38,166 nucleotides of DNA from contig JAFRDL010000064.1 of NCBI GenBank assembly GCA_017411265.1, forward strand, positions 1 to 38,166, written 5' to 3'. Within the stretch, counting starts at the first letter, position 1, and each line of letters begins with the position of its first letter. Position numbers and translations under genes: made by a program. This stretch comes from Oscillospiraceae bacterium. Its GTDB lineage: Bacteria > Bacillota > Clostridia > Oscillospirales > Oscillospiraceae. This document shows positions 30,924 through 38,166 of this stretch, piece after piece. The notes under the pieces are model-generated. The model saw only the letters and a program-made list of their open reading frames with translations, was not told the origin of the DNA and did no database searches.

Positions 30924-31865
30924 ATGGCTGGCTATATCCTGAAGCGGATCCTGGTGGCGTTTTTGACGCTGCTATTGATCATGACGATCACGTTCTTCCT
31001 TATGAACGCGGTTCCGGGAAGTCCTTTCCTCACGGAGAAGTCTACCCCGGAGATGATCGCCAGGGCGAACGCAAAATACGGTCTGGACAAACCGCTGATC
31101 GTACAGCTGTTCAACTACATCAAGAACTACCTCCGCGGGGACATGGGCACCTCCCTGAAAATGCAGGAGGGGACAGCCGTCACGAAGATCATTTTCCAGG
31201 AGGGGAAATTTGCCCTCTCCTTCAAGCTCGGCGTATGCGCGGTGATCGTGGCGGTGCTCATCGGGGTCCCGCTGGGATGCCTTGCCGCCTATAACCGGGG
31301 CCGGTGGGTGGACAGCGTGCTCCGGGTGGTGACCACCCTGGGCGTGGCCGTACCCAGCTTTGTGCTTTGCGCGGTGCTGCTGATATTCCTGGGCGTTCGG
31401 CTCCAGTGGGTGCCGGTCTTCTCCGGGAGCCTGGACACATGGAAGGCGTATGTCGCCCCGGTCATCGGCCTGTCTTTTTACCCCATGTGCTATGTGGCCA
31501 AGCTGACGCGGACCAGTATGCTGGACGCCATCCATCAGGATTACATCCGCACGGCCAGGGCAAAGGGTCTCAAGACCCGCTTCATTATTTTCAAGCATGC
31601 CCTGCGCAATTCCATGATCCCCGTCATCACCTACCTGGGACCTATGACCGCCGGCATCGTCACGGGCGGCTTTGTGGTGGAACAGACGTTCCAGATCCCC
31701 GGATTGGGCAAATACTTCATCTCCAGCATCCTCAATCGGGATTATCCCATCATCATGGCCACCACGGTGGTGCTGGCCGCGCTGGTCATCATCATGAATC
31801 TGGTCGTGGATATCGCCTATAAGCTGGTAGATCCCCGGATCTCGCTGACGAAGGGGGACAGATAA
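30924..31865 (+). CDS. oppB: Peptide ABC transporter permease (OppB/DppB type)
   Basis: 313 residues, standard length. N-terminal YILKRILVAFLTLLLIMTITFFLMNAVPGSPF, a first extracytoplasmic domain with YGLDKPLIVQLFNYIKNYLRGDMGTSL, then the six-helix core and the ATPase-contact EAA loop RTSMLDAIHQDYIRTARAKGL. The end VDIAYKLVDPRIS is typical. It forms the membrane channel with OppC. First gene of oppBCDFA; GGTGG precedes the ATG. Stop and next start are 2 nt apart. Confidence 0.94.
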   Translation: MAGYILKRILVAFLTLLLIMTITFFLMNAVPGSPFLTEKSTPEMIARANAKYGLDKPLIVQLFNYIKNYLRGDMGTSLKMQEGTAVTKIIFQEGKFALSFKLGVCAVIVAVLIGVPLGCLAAYNRGRWVDSVLRVVTTLGVAVPSFVLCAVLLIFLGVRLQWVPVFSGSLDTWKAYVAPVIGLSFYPMCYVAKLTRTSMLDAIHQDYIRTARAKGLKTRFIIFKHALRNSMIPVITYLGPMTAGIVTGGFVVEQTFQIPGLGKYFISSILNRDYPIIMATTVVLAALVIIMNLVVDIAYKLVDPRISLTKGDR

Positions 31866-31866
31866 G

Positions 31867-33240
31867 ATGGGAAAGATGCCCTTGAATCTGTTCCAGCTGA
31901 ACCTGGAAAAGATCCCCGGCTTTGACGCCATGACCGCGGAGGACTTTTCCGGCGCCACCAACGAGGAAAAGGCCTCCATGATCGAGACCCGCCCCAGCGT
32001 TTCCTACTGGAAGGACGCTGCCCGGCGCTTCAGGGCCAACAAGGTTTCCATGGCGGCGCTGATCCTGTTTCTGCTGATCTTCCTGTTTTCCTATCTGGGG
32101 CCGCTGTTCATCCCGTATAACTATGCGGATCAGTACCGCAACTCCAGCAAACTGGGCCCGCGGGAATTCTCTGCCAAGGAACAGCTGCTCCAGAAGGCGG
32201 AGGACATCTCGGATCTGTTCTTTGCCACGTCCCTCATGCCCGGCTCCCTCACCTCCTTGAGCCGGTCCACTACCTACTATTTCAAGACCCAGGGCGTGAC
32301 CTACAGCTTCTATGTGGAGAAAGCCATCGGCGACTCGGTGCTCCTTTTCAACAGGGATGCGGAGAACAAGCTGACCCTGATCAAGGAAAAAGACCTGGGA
32401 AAGGACGCGCTGGACAATGCGAAGACGGTGGAATACTCCACCGAAGCCATCGACACCAAGGCTCCCAACGTGGTGGAGCTCAAGATGCTCAAGCGCATCT
32501 GCCCCCACTTCTTCGGCACCGATTCCGCAGGGCGTGATCTGATGGCCCGCACCATGTACGGAGGCCGGGTCTCCATTGCCATCGGCATCATCGCGGCGCT
32601 GATCGTGCTGATCATCGGCTCGATCTACGGCTCCGTTTCCGGCCTGGCGGGAGGCACGGTAGACTTCGTGATGATGCGGCTTGTGGATATCATCTATTCC
32701 GTTCCGGACGTGCTGATCGTGCTTCTGCTGCAGGTGGTGCTGAAAAACCCCCTGCAGTCCTGGCTGGACGCCTCCCCCTCCAACTTTGCCCGGCTGATGA
32801 GCAACCTGGGCGTGGGCATCATCTCTATCTTCATCACCTTCGCCTGCCTGTACTGGGTCGGAATGAGCCGCATCGTCCGCGGTCAGGTGCTTCAGCTCAA
32901 ACAGCAGGAGTTCGTCACCGCCGCCAACGCCCTGGGCGTGCCCGGCCGGCGGATCGTCAAGCGGCATCTGCTGCCCAACTGTGTGGGGCAGCTGGTCATC
33001 GCCACCTGTCTGCAGATCCCCAGCGCCATTTTCCTGGAGTCCTTCCTCTCTTTCCTTGGTCTGGGCGTTTCCATCCCCATGACCAGCCTGGGCTCCCTCT
33101 GTTCCGACGCTCTGGATACCATCACCCTGTACCCCTACCGGCTTCTGGCCCCCGGCCTGATCCTGACGCTGCTGGTTTTGTCGCTGAACCTGGTGGGCGA
33201 CGGCATCCGTGACGCGCTGGACCCGAGACTGAAGAAATAA
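31867..33240 (+). CDS. oppC: Peptide ABC transporter permease (OppC/DppC type) with large insertion
   Basis: 457 residues against about 300 normally. A 55-residue cytoplasmic N-terminal extension precedes the first helix (about 60-83). Between it and the permease core (HFFGTDSAGRDLMARTMYGGR, from about 214) lies an extra segment of roughly 125 residues on the outer face, where most OppC have 20-40. It contains TTYYFKTQGVTYSFYVEK and a Lys/Asp-rich stretch. The core has the EAA loop (GMSRIVRGQVLQLKQQEFVTAANALGV). The insert could contact the binding protein OppA. The sequence is in frame and continuous, so it is not a frameshift artefact. Confidence 0.9.
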   Translation: MGKMPLNLFQLNLEKIPGFDAMTAEDFSGATNEEKASMIETRPSVSYWKDAARRFRANKVSMAALILFLLIFLFSYLGPLFIPYNYADQYRNSSKLGPREFSAKEQLLQKAEDISDLFFATSLMPGSLTSLSRSTTYYFKTQGVTYSFYVEKAIGDSVLLFNRDAENKLTLIKEKDLGKDALDNAKTVEYSTEAIDTKAPNVVELKMLKRICPHFFGTDSAGRDLMARTMYGGRVSIAIGIIAALIVLIIGSIYGSVSGLAGGTVDFVMMRLVDIIYSVPDVLIVLLLQVVLKNPLQSWLDASPSNFARLMSNLGVGIISIFITFACLYWVGMSRIVRGQVLQLKQQEFVTAANALGVPGRRIVKRHLLPNCVGQLVIATCLQIPSAIFLESFLSFLGLGVSIPMTSLGSLCSDALDTITLYPYRLLAPGLILTLLVLSLNLVGDGIRDALDPRLKK

Positions 33241-33253
33241 GGGGGAGGCAGGT

Positions 33254-34276
33254 ATGGAAAACAACACCATGAAAGCGGCGGAAAAGCTGCTGGAAGTCAA
33301 AGACCTGAAGGTCTCCTTCTATACCCCCGTGGGAGAAGTCAAGGCTGTGGACGGCATCTCCTACGACCTGAAAGAACACGAGGTCATGGGGATCGTGGGC
33401 GAATCCGGCTCCGGCAAGAGCGTGGAGGCCTACTCCATCATCGGGCTTCTCCAGAGCCCCGGGAAGGTCATCGGCGGTTCCATCGTTTTTGACGGGGAGA
33501 ACGTGCTGGAGTACGACGAGGAGAAGATGCGTCAGTTCCGGGGCAACAAGGTCAGCATGATCTTTCAGAATCCCATGACGTGCCTGAATCCGGTATACAC
33601 CGTGGGCAACCAGCTGATGGAGGCGCTGACCTGCCACAACAGGGAGATCGGCCGAAAGGAAGCCTGGGATCGGGCGGTGGAGATGCTCAAGCTGGTGGGC
33701 ATTAACAACGCGGAAAAACGCATGGCCCAGTATCCTCATGAGTTCTCCGGCGGCATGCGCCAGCGGGCCATGATCGCCATGGCGCTGATCTGCTCTCCCA
33801 AGCTCCTGATCGCCGACGAGCCCACCACGGCCCTGGATGTGACCATCCAGGCCCAGATCCTGGAGCTGATGAAGGACATCCAAAAAAAGACGGGTATGGC
33901 GATCATCTTCATCACCCACAACTTGGGCGTGGTAGCGGAGATCTGCGACCGGGTGTCCGTCATGTACGCGGGGCAGATCGTGGAGCAGGGGAGCGTGCAG
34001 GATATCTTTTACAGCCCTGCTCACCCGTATACCCGCGGCTTGCTGCGCAGCATGCCCCGGGTGGACGAGCTGGAGCATGAACGGCTGATCCCCATCGAAG
34101 GGACGCCGGTAGATCTTCTGAATCCTCCGGCGGGATGTGCCTTCGGGCCCCGGTGCGAGAACTGTATGAAGATCTGCCTGGCCCATCGGCCGCCCCTGCT
34201 GGACGTGGGGGAGGACCGTCACGTGTCCGCCTGCTGGCTGCATGTGAAGGAGATGAAGGAGGCGCAGCAGGAATGA
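33254..34276 (+). CDS. oppD: Peptide ABC transporter ATPase (OppD/DppD type)
   Basis: 340 residues. Walker A GESGSGKS, Q-loop FQNPMTCLNP, signature SGGMRQRAMIAMALICSPKLLIADEPTTALD (ABC motif and Walker B) and H-loop ITHNLGVVAEI. The C-terminal oligopeptide domain has PAGCAFGPRCENCMKIC, cysteines that in related Opp ATPases can hold an iron-sulfur cluster. GGGGGAGGCAGGT places the ATG at 33254. Its stop overlaps the oppF start (ATGA). Confidence 0.94.
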   Translation: MENNTMKAAEKLLEVKDLKVSFYTPVGEVKAVDGISYDLKEHEVMGIVGESGSGKSVEAYSIIGLLQSPGKVIGGSIVFDGENVLEYDEEKMRQFRGNKVSMIFQNPMTCLNPVYTVGNQLMEALTCHNREIGRKEAWDRAVEMLKLVGINNAEKRMAQYPHEFSGGMRQRAMIAMALICSPKLLIADEPTTALDVTIQAQILELMKDIQKKTGMAIIFITHNLGVVAEICDRVSVMYAGQIVEQGSVQDIFYSPAHPYTRGLLRSMPRVDELEHERLIPIEGTPVDLLNPPAGCAFGPRCENCMKICLAHRPPLLDVGEDRHVSACWLHVKEMKEAQQE

Positions 34277-35268
34277 GCGAAATGAAGAAGCTCCTGGAAG
34301 TGGAGCACCTCCGGAAATACTTCCCCATAAAAAGCGGCTTTTTCAAAAAAGAATACGTCCAGGCCGTGGAAGACGTGTCATTTTTCATCTACGAGGGAGA
34401 GACGCTGGGCATCGTGGGCGAGTCGGGCTGCGGAAAAACCACCCTGGGCCGGTCCATCCTCCGCCTGGTGGAGCCCTCCTCCGGACGGGTCATCTACGAC
34501 GGCGAGACGATCTTTGACGGGGAAAAGAAGAGCCAGCCCGCCATGCTGCCGTACCGGACCAACATGCAGATCGTGTTCCAGGATCCCTCCGCCTCTCTGG
34601 ACCCGCGGATGACCGTGGGAGAGATCGTGGGCGAGGCGCTGATGGTCCATCGACCGGATCTCAAGGGGAAAGCCTACCGGGAGCGGATCAACGAGCTGCT
34701 GGAGACCGTGGGACTCAACAGCGAGCACGCGAACCGCTTTCCCCACGAGTTTTCCGGCGGACAGCAGCAGCGCATCGGCATTGCCCGGGCGCTGGCGGTG
34801 GAGCCGGAGTTCATCGTGTGCGACGAGCCTATTTCCGCCCTGGACGTTTCCATCCAGTCCCAGGTGGTGAACATGCTGGAGGACCTGCAGGCGGAAAAGC
34901 ATCTCACGTATCTTTTCATTGCCCATGACATCAGTGTGGTGCGCCATGTTTCCAACCGGATCGGCGTCATGTATCTGGGGCAGATGGTGGAGATGGCGGA
35001 GAGCTATGAGCTCTGTTCCCGGCCCATGCATCCCTACACGCAGTCCCTGCTCTCCGCGGTGCCGCTCCCCGACCCGGACAAGACCCGGGCCAAAAAACGC
35101 ACCATCCTGGAGGGCGACGTGCCCAGCCCCCTGCACCCCCCCACCGGCTGCCGCTTCCACACCCGCTGCCCCAGGGCCACGGAAAAGTGCGCCCAGTACG
35201 CGCCGGAGTGGAAGGAGTACGCTCCCGGCCATTTCGCCGCCTGTCACTGTCTGGATGAGGGGAACTGA
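34273..35268 (+). CDS. oppF: Peptide ABC transporter ATPase (OppF/DppF type)
   Basis: 331 residues from the ATG at 34273, which overlaps the oppD stop; a longer in-frame reading would start inside oppD. Walker A GESGCGKTT, Q-loop FQDPSASLDPRMTVGEIV, signature FSGGQQQRIGIARALAVEPEFIVCDEPISALDVSIQSQ, H-loop IAHDISVVRHVSN. The C-terminal HPPTGCRFHTRCPRATEKC again carries the cysteine motif. It forms the heterodimeric motor with OppD. Confidence 0.94.
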   Translation: MSEMKKLLEVEHLRKYFPIKSGFFKKEYVQAVEDVSFFIYEGETLGIVGESGCGKTTLGRSILRLVEPSSGRVIYDGETIFDGEKKSQPAMLPYRTNMQIVFQDPSASLDPRMTVGEIVGEALMVHRPDLKGKAYRERINELLETVGLNSEHANRFPHEFSGGQQQRIGIARALAVEPEFIVCDEPISALDVSIQSQVVNMLEDLQAEKHLTYLFIAHDISVVRHVSNRIGVMYLGQMVEMAESYELCSRPMHPYTQSLLSAVPLPDPDKTRAKKRTILEGDVPSPLHPPTGCRFHTRCPRATEKCAQYAPEWKEYAPGHFAACHCLDEGN

Positions 35269-35274
35269 TCGTTT

Positions 35275-35293
35275 ACAATGCCAACGGCATCGT
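35275..35293 (+). other. Small hairpin between oppF and oppA
   Basis: ATGCC-AAC-GGCAT with outer pairs, in a 64-nt gap that is then strongly A-rich. It may mark an mRNA processing point allowing higher oppA levels. Weak evidence. Confidence 0.3.
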
Positions 35294-35332
35294 AATAAAA
35301 AAACAAACATTTTTTGAAAAGGAGAAATGAAC

Positions 35333-37105
35333 ATGAAGAAAGCCATCGCCCTGCTTCTGGCGCTGTGCATGGTCTTCGCGCTGGCTGCGTGCGGCTCCTC
35401 CGCGCCCGCCTCCGCGCCTGCCCCTGCCGACACCACGAGCACCGCCCCCGCGCCCGCGACTACGACCACGAGCAGCGAGCCCGCTCCCGCGGAGGAAGCT
35501 CCCTTCGTCGTTACCGCCTGCATTGCCGAGGAGCCCGAGACCATCGACCCCACCATGATTTCCTCCGTGGACGGCAACACCTATGTGAACCACCTGTTTG
35601 AGAACCTGCTTCGCTACGCTCCCACCAGCACTCTGGCGGGCGACGACCCCAAGATGGTCACCGCCGAGCTGGAACTGGGCCAGGCCAAGTCCATGGACGT
35701 CTCCGAGGACGGGCTCACCTACACCTTCGTTCTGCGTGACGACATCTTCTGGTCCGACGGCGTGCCCGTGAAGGCCCAGGACTGGGTCTACGCCTGGCAG
35801 CGCGTCTGCAACCCCGACCAGGCTGCTGACTACGGCTACCTGCTGGCCGACGTGGGCGTTGTGGGTGCGGAAGACGTCTACTACAACGGCGCCGATCCCG
35901 ACACCCTGGGCATCAAGGCCCTGGACGACAAGACCATCGAGATCTCCCTGCTGGCTGCCACTCCGTTCTTCGATCAGATCTGCGCTTTCGGCAACCTGAT
36001 GCCTCTGCGCCAGGATATCATTGAGAAGTACGGCGACGAGTGGACCGACCCCGCCAACATCGTGTGCAACGGCCCCTATGTGATGAAGGAGTGGGTACAC
36101 GACTCCTACATCTCCATGGTTCCCAACGAGACCTACTGGGACGCCGGGAGCGTGGGTCCCCAGGAGATCAAGTGGTTCCTCTCTGCGGATGAGACCGCCA
36201 TCCTGGCTGCCTATCAGAGCGGCGAGTACGACTTCATCGAGTCCTTCCCCTCTGACCAGATCGAGTCCCTGGTGGCCAGCGGCGACTGCTACATCCTGCC
36301 CGCCGTCACCACCTACTACCTGTACATCAACTGCGACAACATCCCCGACTGGCGTGTGCGTGCCGCCATCGCCCTGTGCATCGACCGCGACAACATCGTG
36401 GAGAATGTGACCCAGGGCGGTCAGATCCCCGCTGCCAGCCTTGTCACCGGCGGTATCACCGACTCCACCGGCGCCATGTGGCAGAACGGCACCGGCTACA
36501 AGGAGATCATGTGGGCCGGCCTTGCCGAGCTGTACCCCGATTATGACCTGTCCGACTACACCGGCCGCTGCGAGCTGGCTCAGGATCTCCTGGCCGCCGC
36601 CGTGGAGGACGGCTTCGACACCAGCATCACCATTCCCTACCGCTTCAACAACCTGGGCGTCCACGGCTCCATCGCCGAGGCCGTGCAGCAGGACGTGTCC
36701 AGCGTTCTTGGCCTGAACATGACCATGGACAGCACGGAGTGGCAGGTCTACACCTCCACCCTGAGCTCCGACCGGGATTGGGACGTGGCCCGTCTCGGCT
36801 GGCAGGCGGACTATCTGGACGCCAGCAGCTTCCTGGATCTGTTCAAGACCGGCGGCGCCTACAACTACTCCAACTGGAGCAGCGAGGCGTACGACGCGCT
36901 GTGCAACCAGTATAAGGCCATGGCCGGCGGTCCGGAGCGTGACGCCGTGATGTACGAGGCCGAGGCTCTTCTCTTCGGCGAGGGCGGTTTCGGAGTGAGC
37001 CCCCTGTACTACTACACCAACTTCTACTGCCTGAGCAGCCGCGTGCAGAACGCCGCCGCCTCCACCCTGGGCTTCTACCTGTTCACCAGAGCCACCCAGG
37101 GCTGA
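35333..37105 (+). CDS. oppA: Oligopeptide-binding lipoprotein (OppA/SBP family 5)
   Basis: 590 residues from the ATG at 35333, chosen because AGGAG is 8 nt away; the in-frame ATG at 35327 would be only 2 nt from it. Lipoprotein signal with FALAAC (Cys20), then a Ser/Ala/Pro/Thr linker to about residue 60. Family-5 binding protein: ACIAEEPETIDPTM, NHLFENLLRYAP, SEDGLTYTFVLRDDIFWSDGVPVKAQDWVYAWQRVCNP (family signature), CNGPYVMKEWVHDSYISMVPNETYW and late YYYTNFYCLS. It collects peptides for OppBCDF. Arg codons are CGC (7), CGT (5), CGG (1), AGA (1), unlike CGG-rich neighbours, suggesting very high expression. Confidence 0.94.
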   Translation: MKKAIALLLALCMVFALAACGSSAPASAPAPADTTSTAPAPATTTTSSEPAPAEEAPFVVTACIAEEPETIDPTMISSVDGNTYVNHLFENLLRYAPTSTLAGDDPKMVTAELELGQAKSMDVSEDGLTYTFVLRDDIFWSDGVPVKAQDWVYAWQRVCNPDQAADYGYLLADVGVVGAEDVYYNGADPDTLGIKALDDKTIEISLLAATPFFDQICAFGNLMPLRQDIIEKYGDEWTDPANIVCNGPYVMKEWVHDSYISMVPNETYWDAGSVGPQEIKWFLSADETAILAAYQSGEYDFIESFPSDQIESLVASGDCYILPAVTTYYLYINCDNIPDWRVRAAIALCIDRDNIVENVTQGGQIPAASLVTGGITDSTGAMWQNGTGYKEIMWAGLAELYPDYDLSDYTGRCELAQDLLAAAVEDGFDTSITIPYRFNNLGVHGSIAEAVQQDVSSVLGLNMTMDSTEWQVYTSTLSSDRDWDVARLGWQADYLDASSFLDLFKTGGAYNYSNWSSEAYDALCNQYKAMAGGPERDAVMYEAEALLFGEGGFGVSPLYYYTNFYCLSSRVQNAAASTLGFYLFTRATQG

Positions 37106-37125
37106 TCCCGCATAACAGCAAAAAT

Positions 37126-37156
37126 CGGTGTGACCTTCGGGTCACACCGTTTTTTA
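37126..37156. terminator. Terminator after oppA, probably bidirectional
   Basis: Perfect 10-bp stem (37126-37135 / 37140-37149) with a UUCG tetraloop and TTTTTT. Read on the minus strand it is followed by ATTTTT, so it also serves the convergent aminopeptidase gene. Confidence 0.95.
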
Positions 37157-37167
37157 TTCTGCCCGGC

Positions 37168-38166
37168 TCAGAACGCCCAGGTGCCGTTCCGGAAAATGGG
37201 TACGACTTCGCCTCCGGCGGTGACGCCGTCGATGGCCAGATCGTCGGAGCCGATCATGAAATCCGTGTGGTTGATGGAATCGTTGACGCCCAGCTCCCGG
37301 AGCTCCTCGTCGGACATGGTCTCAAAGCCCTTGACGCATTCGCCGAAGCCCTTGCCCAGGGCCAGATGACAGGCGGCGTTCTCGTCAAAGAGGGTGTTAA
37401 AGAAAAGCAGCCCGGATTCGCTGATGGGAGAGTCCTTGGGCACCAGGGCGCACTCGCCCAGATAATGGCTGGCGTCGTCCATGTTCACCAGAAAGTCCAG
37501 CACGTCCTGGCCCTTCCCGGCCTTCGCCTCCACCACCCGGCCCTTTTCAAACCGGAAATGGAAATCCTCGATGAGCTGGCCCTGGAAGGAGAGGGGCTTG
37601 GTGGCGTACACGATCCCCTCGGCGGTCCGCCGGTCGGGCGTGGTGAACGCCTCCTCCGAGGGAATGTTGGGGTTGTATACCACGCCCTGCAGAGTGGTGT
37701 CGGAGCCCGCCTGGAACCGGCTGCCGGGGATCAGGCCCACGGTGAAGTCCGTGCCGTTGGCGGAACGGTAGCGCAGCTGCCGCAGGTCCAGCCCGTTCAG
37801 ATACTCGCAGCGGCGCTTGAGATCGGCGTTGTGGGCCTCCCAGGCGGCCATGGGATCCTCTCCGTCGGCCCGGGAGGTGAACAGGATGTCCTTCCACAGC
37901 TGCTCCACCGCCTGCTTTTTGGAGAGCCGGGGGTAGAGCTTCTTTGCCCAGGCCACGCCGGGCACGGCGGCGATGCACCACTGGTGCCGGTTGTCGATGG
38001 CGTCCCGGTAGGGCTTCCGCACGGAGATCCAGGACTGCATGGCCTTGTAAAACTTGGGATTGATGCCCCGGAGACCGTCGGGATCGTCGCTTTCCAGATA
38101 GATGCGCACCGGCAGGACATCCACCATGTGCTGCAGCTTGGCCTTCTCCCATTCCGGCGTGGCGGA
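37168..38166 (-). CDS. M29-family metallo-aminopeptidase (5' end beyond window)
   Basis: At least 332 residues are visible; the frame stays open to the right edge upstream of the ATG at 38127 (SATPEWEKAKLQH), and M29 enzymes are about 410 residues, so roughly 80 N-terminal residues are missing. Metal-binding and catalytic landmarks are present: LGECALVPKDSPI (Glu), FFNTLFDENAACHLALGKGF (His) and NHTDFMIGSDDLAIDG (His and Asp). M29 peptidases (AmpS/AmpT/PepS) are cytoplasmic and remove N-terminal residues from peptides using two metal ions. Convergent with the peptide importer, a sensible functional neighbour. Confidence 0.92.
   Translation of the reverse strand, partial: SATPEWEKAKLQHMVDVLPVRIYLESDDPDGLRGINPKFYKAMQSWISVRKPYRDAIDNRHQWCIAAVPGVAWAKKLYPRLSKKQAVEQLWKDILFTSRADGEDPMAAWEAHNADLKRRCEYLNGLDLRQLRYRSANGTDFTVGLIPGSRFQAGSDTTLQGVVYNPNIPSEEAFTTPDRRTAEGIVYATKPLSFQGQLIEDFHFRFEKGRVVEAKAGKGQDVLDFLVNMDDASHYLGECALVPKDSPISESGLLFFNTLFDENAACHLALGKGFGECVKGFETMSDEELRELGVNDSINHTDFMIGSDDLAIDGVTAGGEVVPIFRNGTWAF

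Noticed and set aside
1..38166. tRNA, rRNA, CRISPR, insertion sequence or phage attachment sites
   Set aside because: No cloverleaf, repeat-spacer pattern, transposase or direct-repeat boundaries were recognised by eye. A tRNAscan, Infernal and IS search would be needed for certainty.

Overview
The window is GC-rich, gene-dense bacterial DNA with Firmicutes habits: strong GGAGG ribosome binding sites, sigma-A promoters (several near-consensus TTGACA / TATAAT pairs), intrinsic terminators between units, and lipoproteins that begin MKK-x-IALL and end in LAAC followed by an Ala/Pro-rich linker. Together with DUF6273, a split UxaA enzyme, a TRAP transporter and a C-GCAxxG-type accessory locus, this suggests a GC-rich anaerobic Clostridia member of the Oscillospiraceae type. 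That placement is inference; no rRNA marker is present. I saw no tRNA, rRNA, CRISPR array, phage or insertion sequence.

Left end (1-2040, +): a methyltransferase fused to a PaaK-like AMP ligase, cut by the window edge, overlapping a NifX-type protein. Next comes a long minus-strand group read from 8954 down to 2060: TRAP transporter (dctP, dctQ, dctM), a RidA-family protein, a fused iron-sulfur serine-dehydratase-like enzyme with an altered SSSHT motif, a small zinc-ribbon membrane protein and a MalY/PatB-type PLP lyase. A divergent MarR regulator sits at its head. Three of these enzymes belong to families that make or destroy 2-aminoacrylate, so the locus looks like uptake plus elimination of an amino-acid-like compound.

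9608-12663: a two-subunit UxaA/SuyAB-type lyase (-) divergent from an iron-dependent alcohol dehydrogenase (+), with clear promoters between them. 12867-18722 is a housekeeping block: NUDIX, then murA, a WalJ-type metallo-hydrolase, rlmH, a DUF2007-like protein, a phosphohexomutase and a cyclophilin lipoprotein, most of them overlapping or tightly spaced. 18844-21216 holds a secreted helical protein, a DUF6273 protein and DegV.

21449-25219: small regulatory and membrane genes. These are an XRE regulator with an operator-like inverted repeat over its own -35, a flavin-type PPOX protein followed by an OhrR peroxide sensor with an OhrR-box-like site over the shared promoter, a second zinc-ribbon membrane protein, a stand-alone E2-like acyltransferase without the catalytic residues, and a rhomboid protease gene broken by one in-frame TAA.

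25384-30670: a polyphosphate operon (two-domain PPK2/PAP, PPK1) with an FGGY sugar kinase at its end. 30924-37105: a complete peptide ABC importer (oppB, oppC, oppD, oppF, oppA), with an unusually large insertion in OppC. The right edge cuts a minus-strand M29 aminopeptidase, which suits a peptide-using lifestyle.
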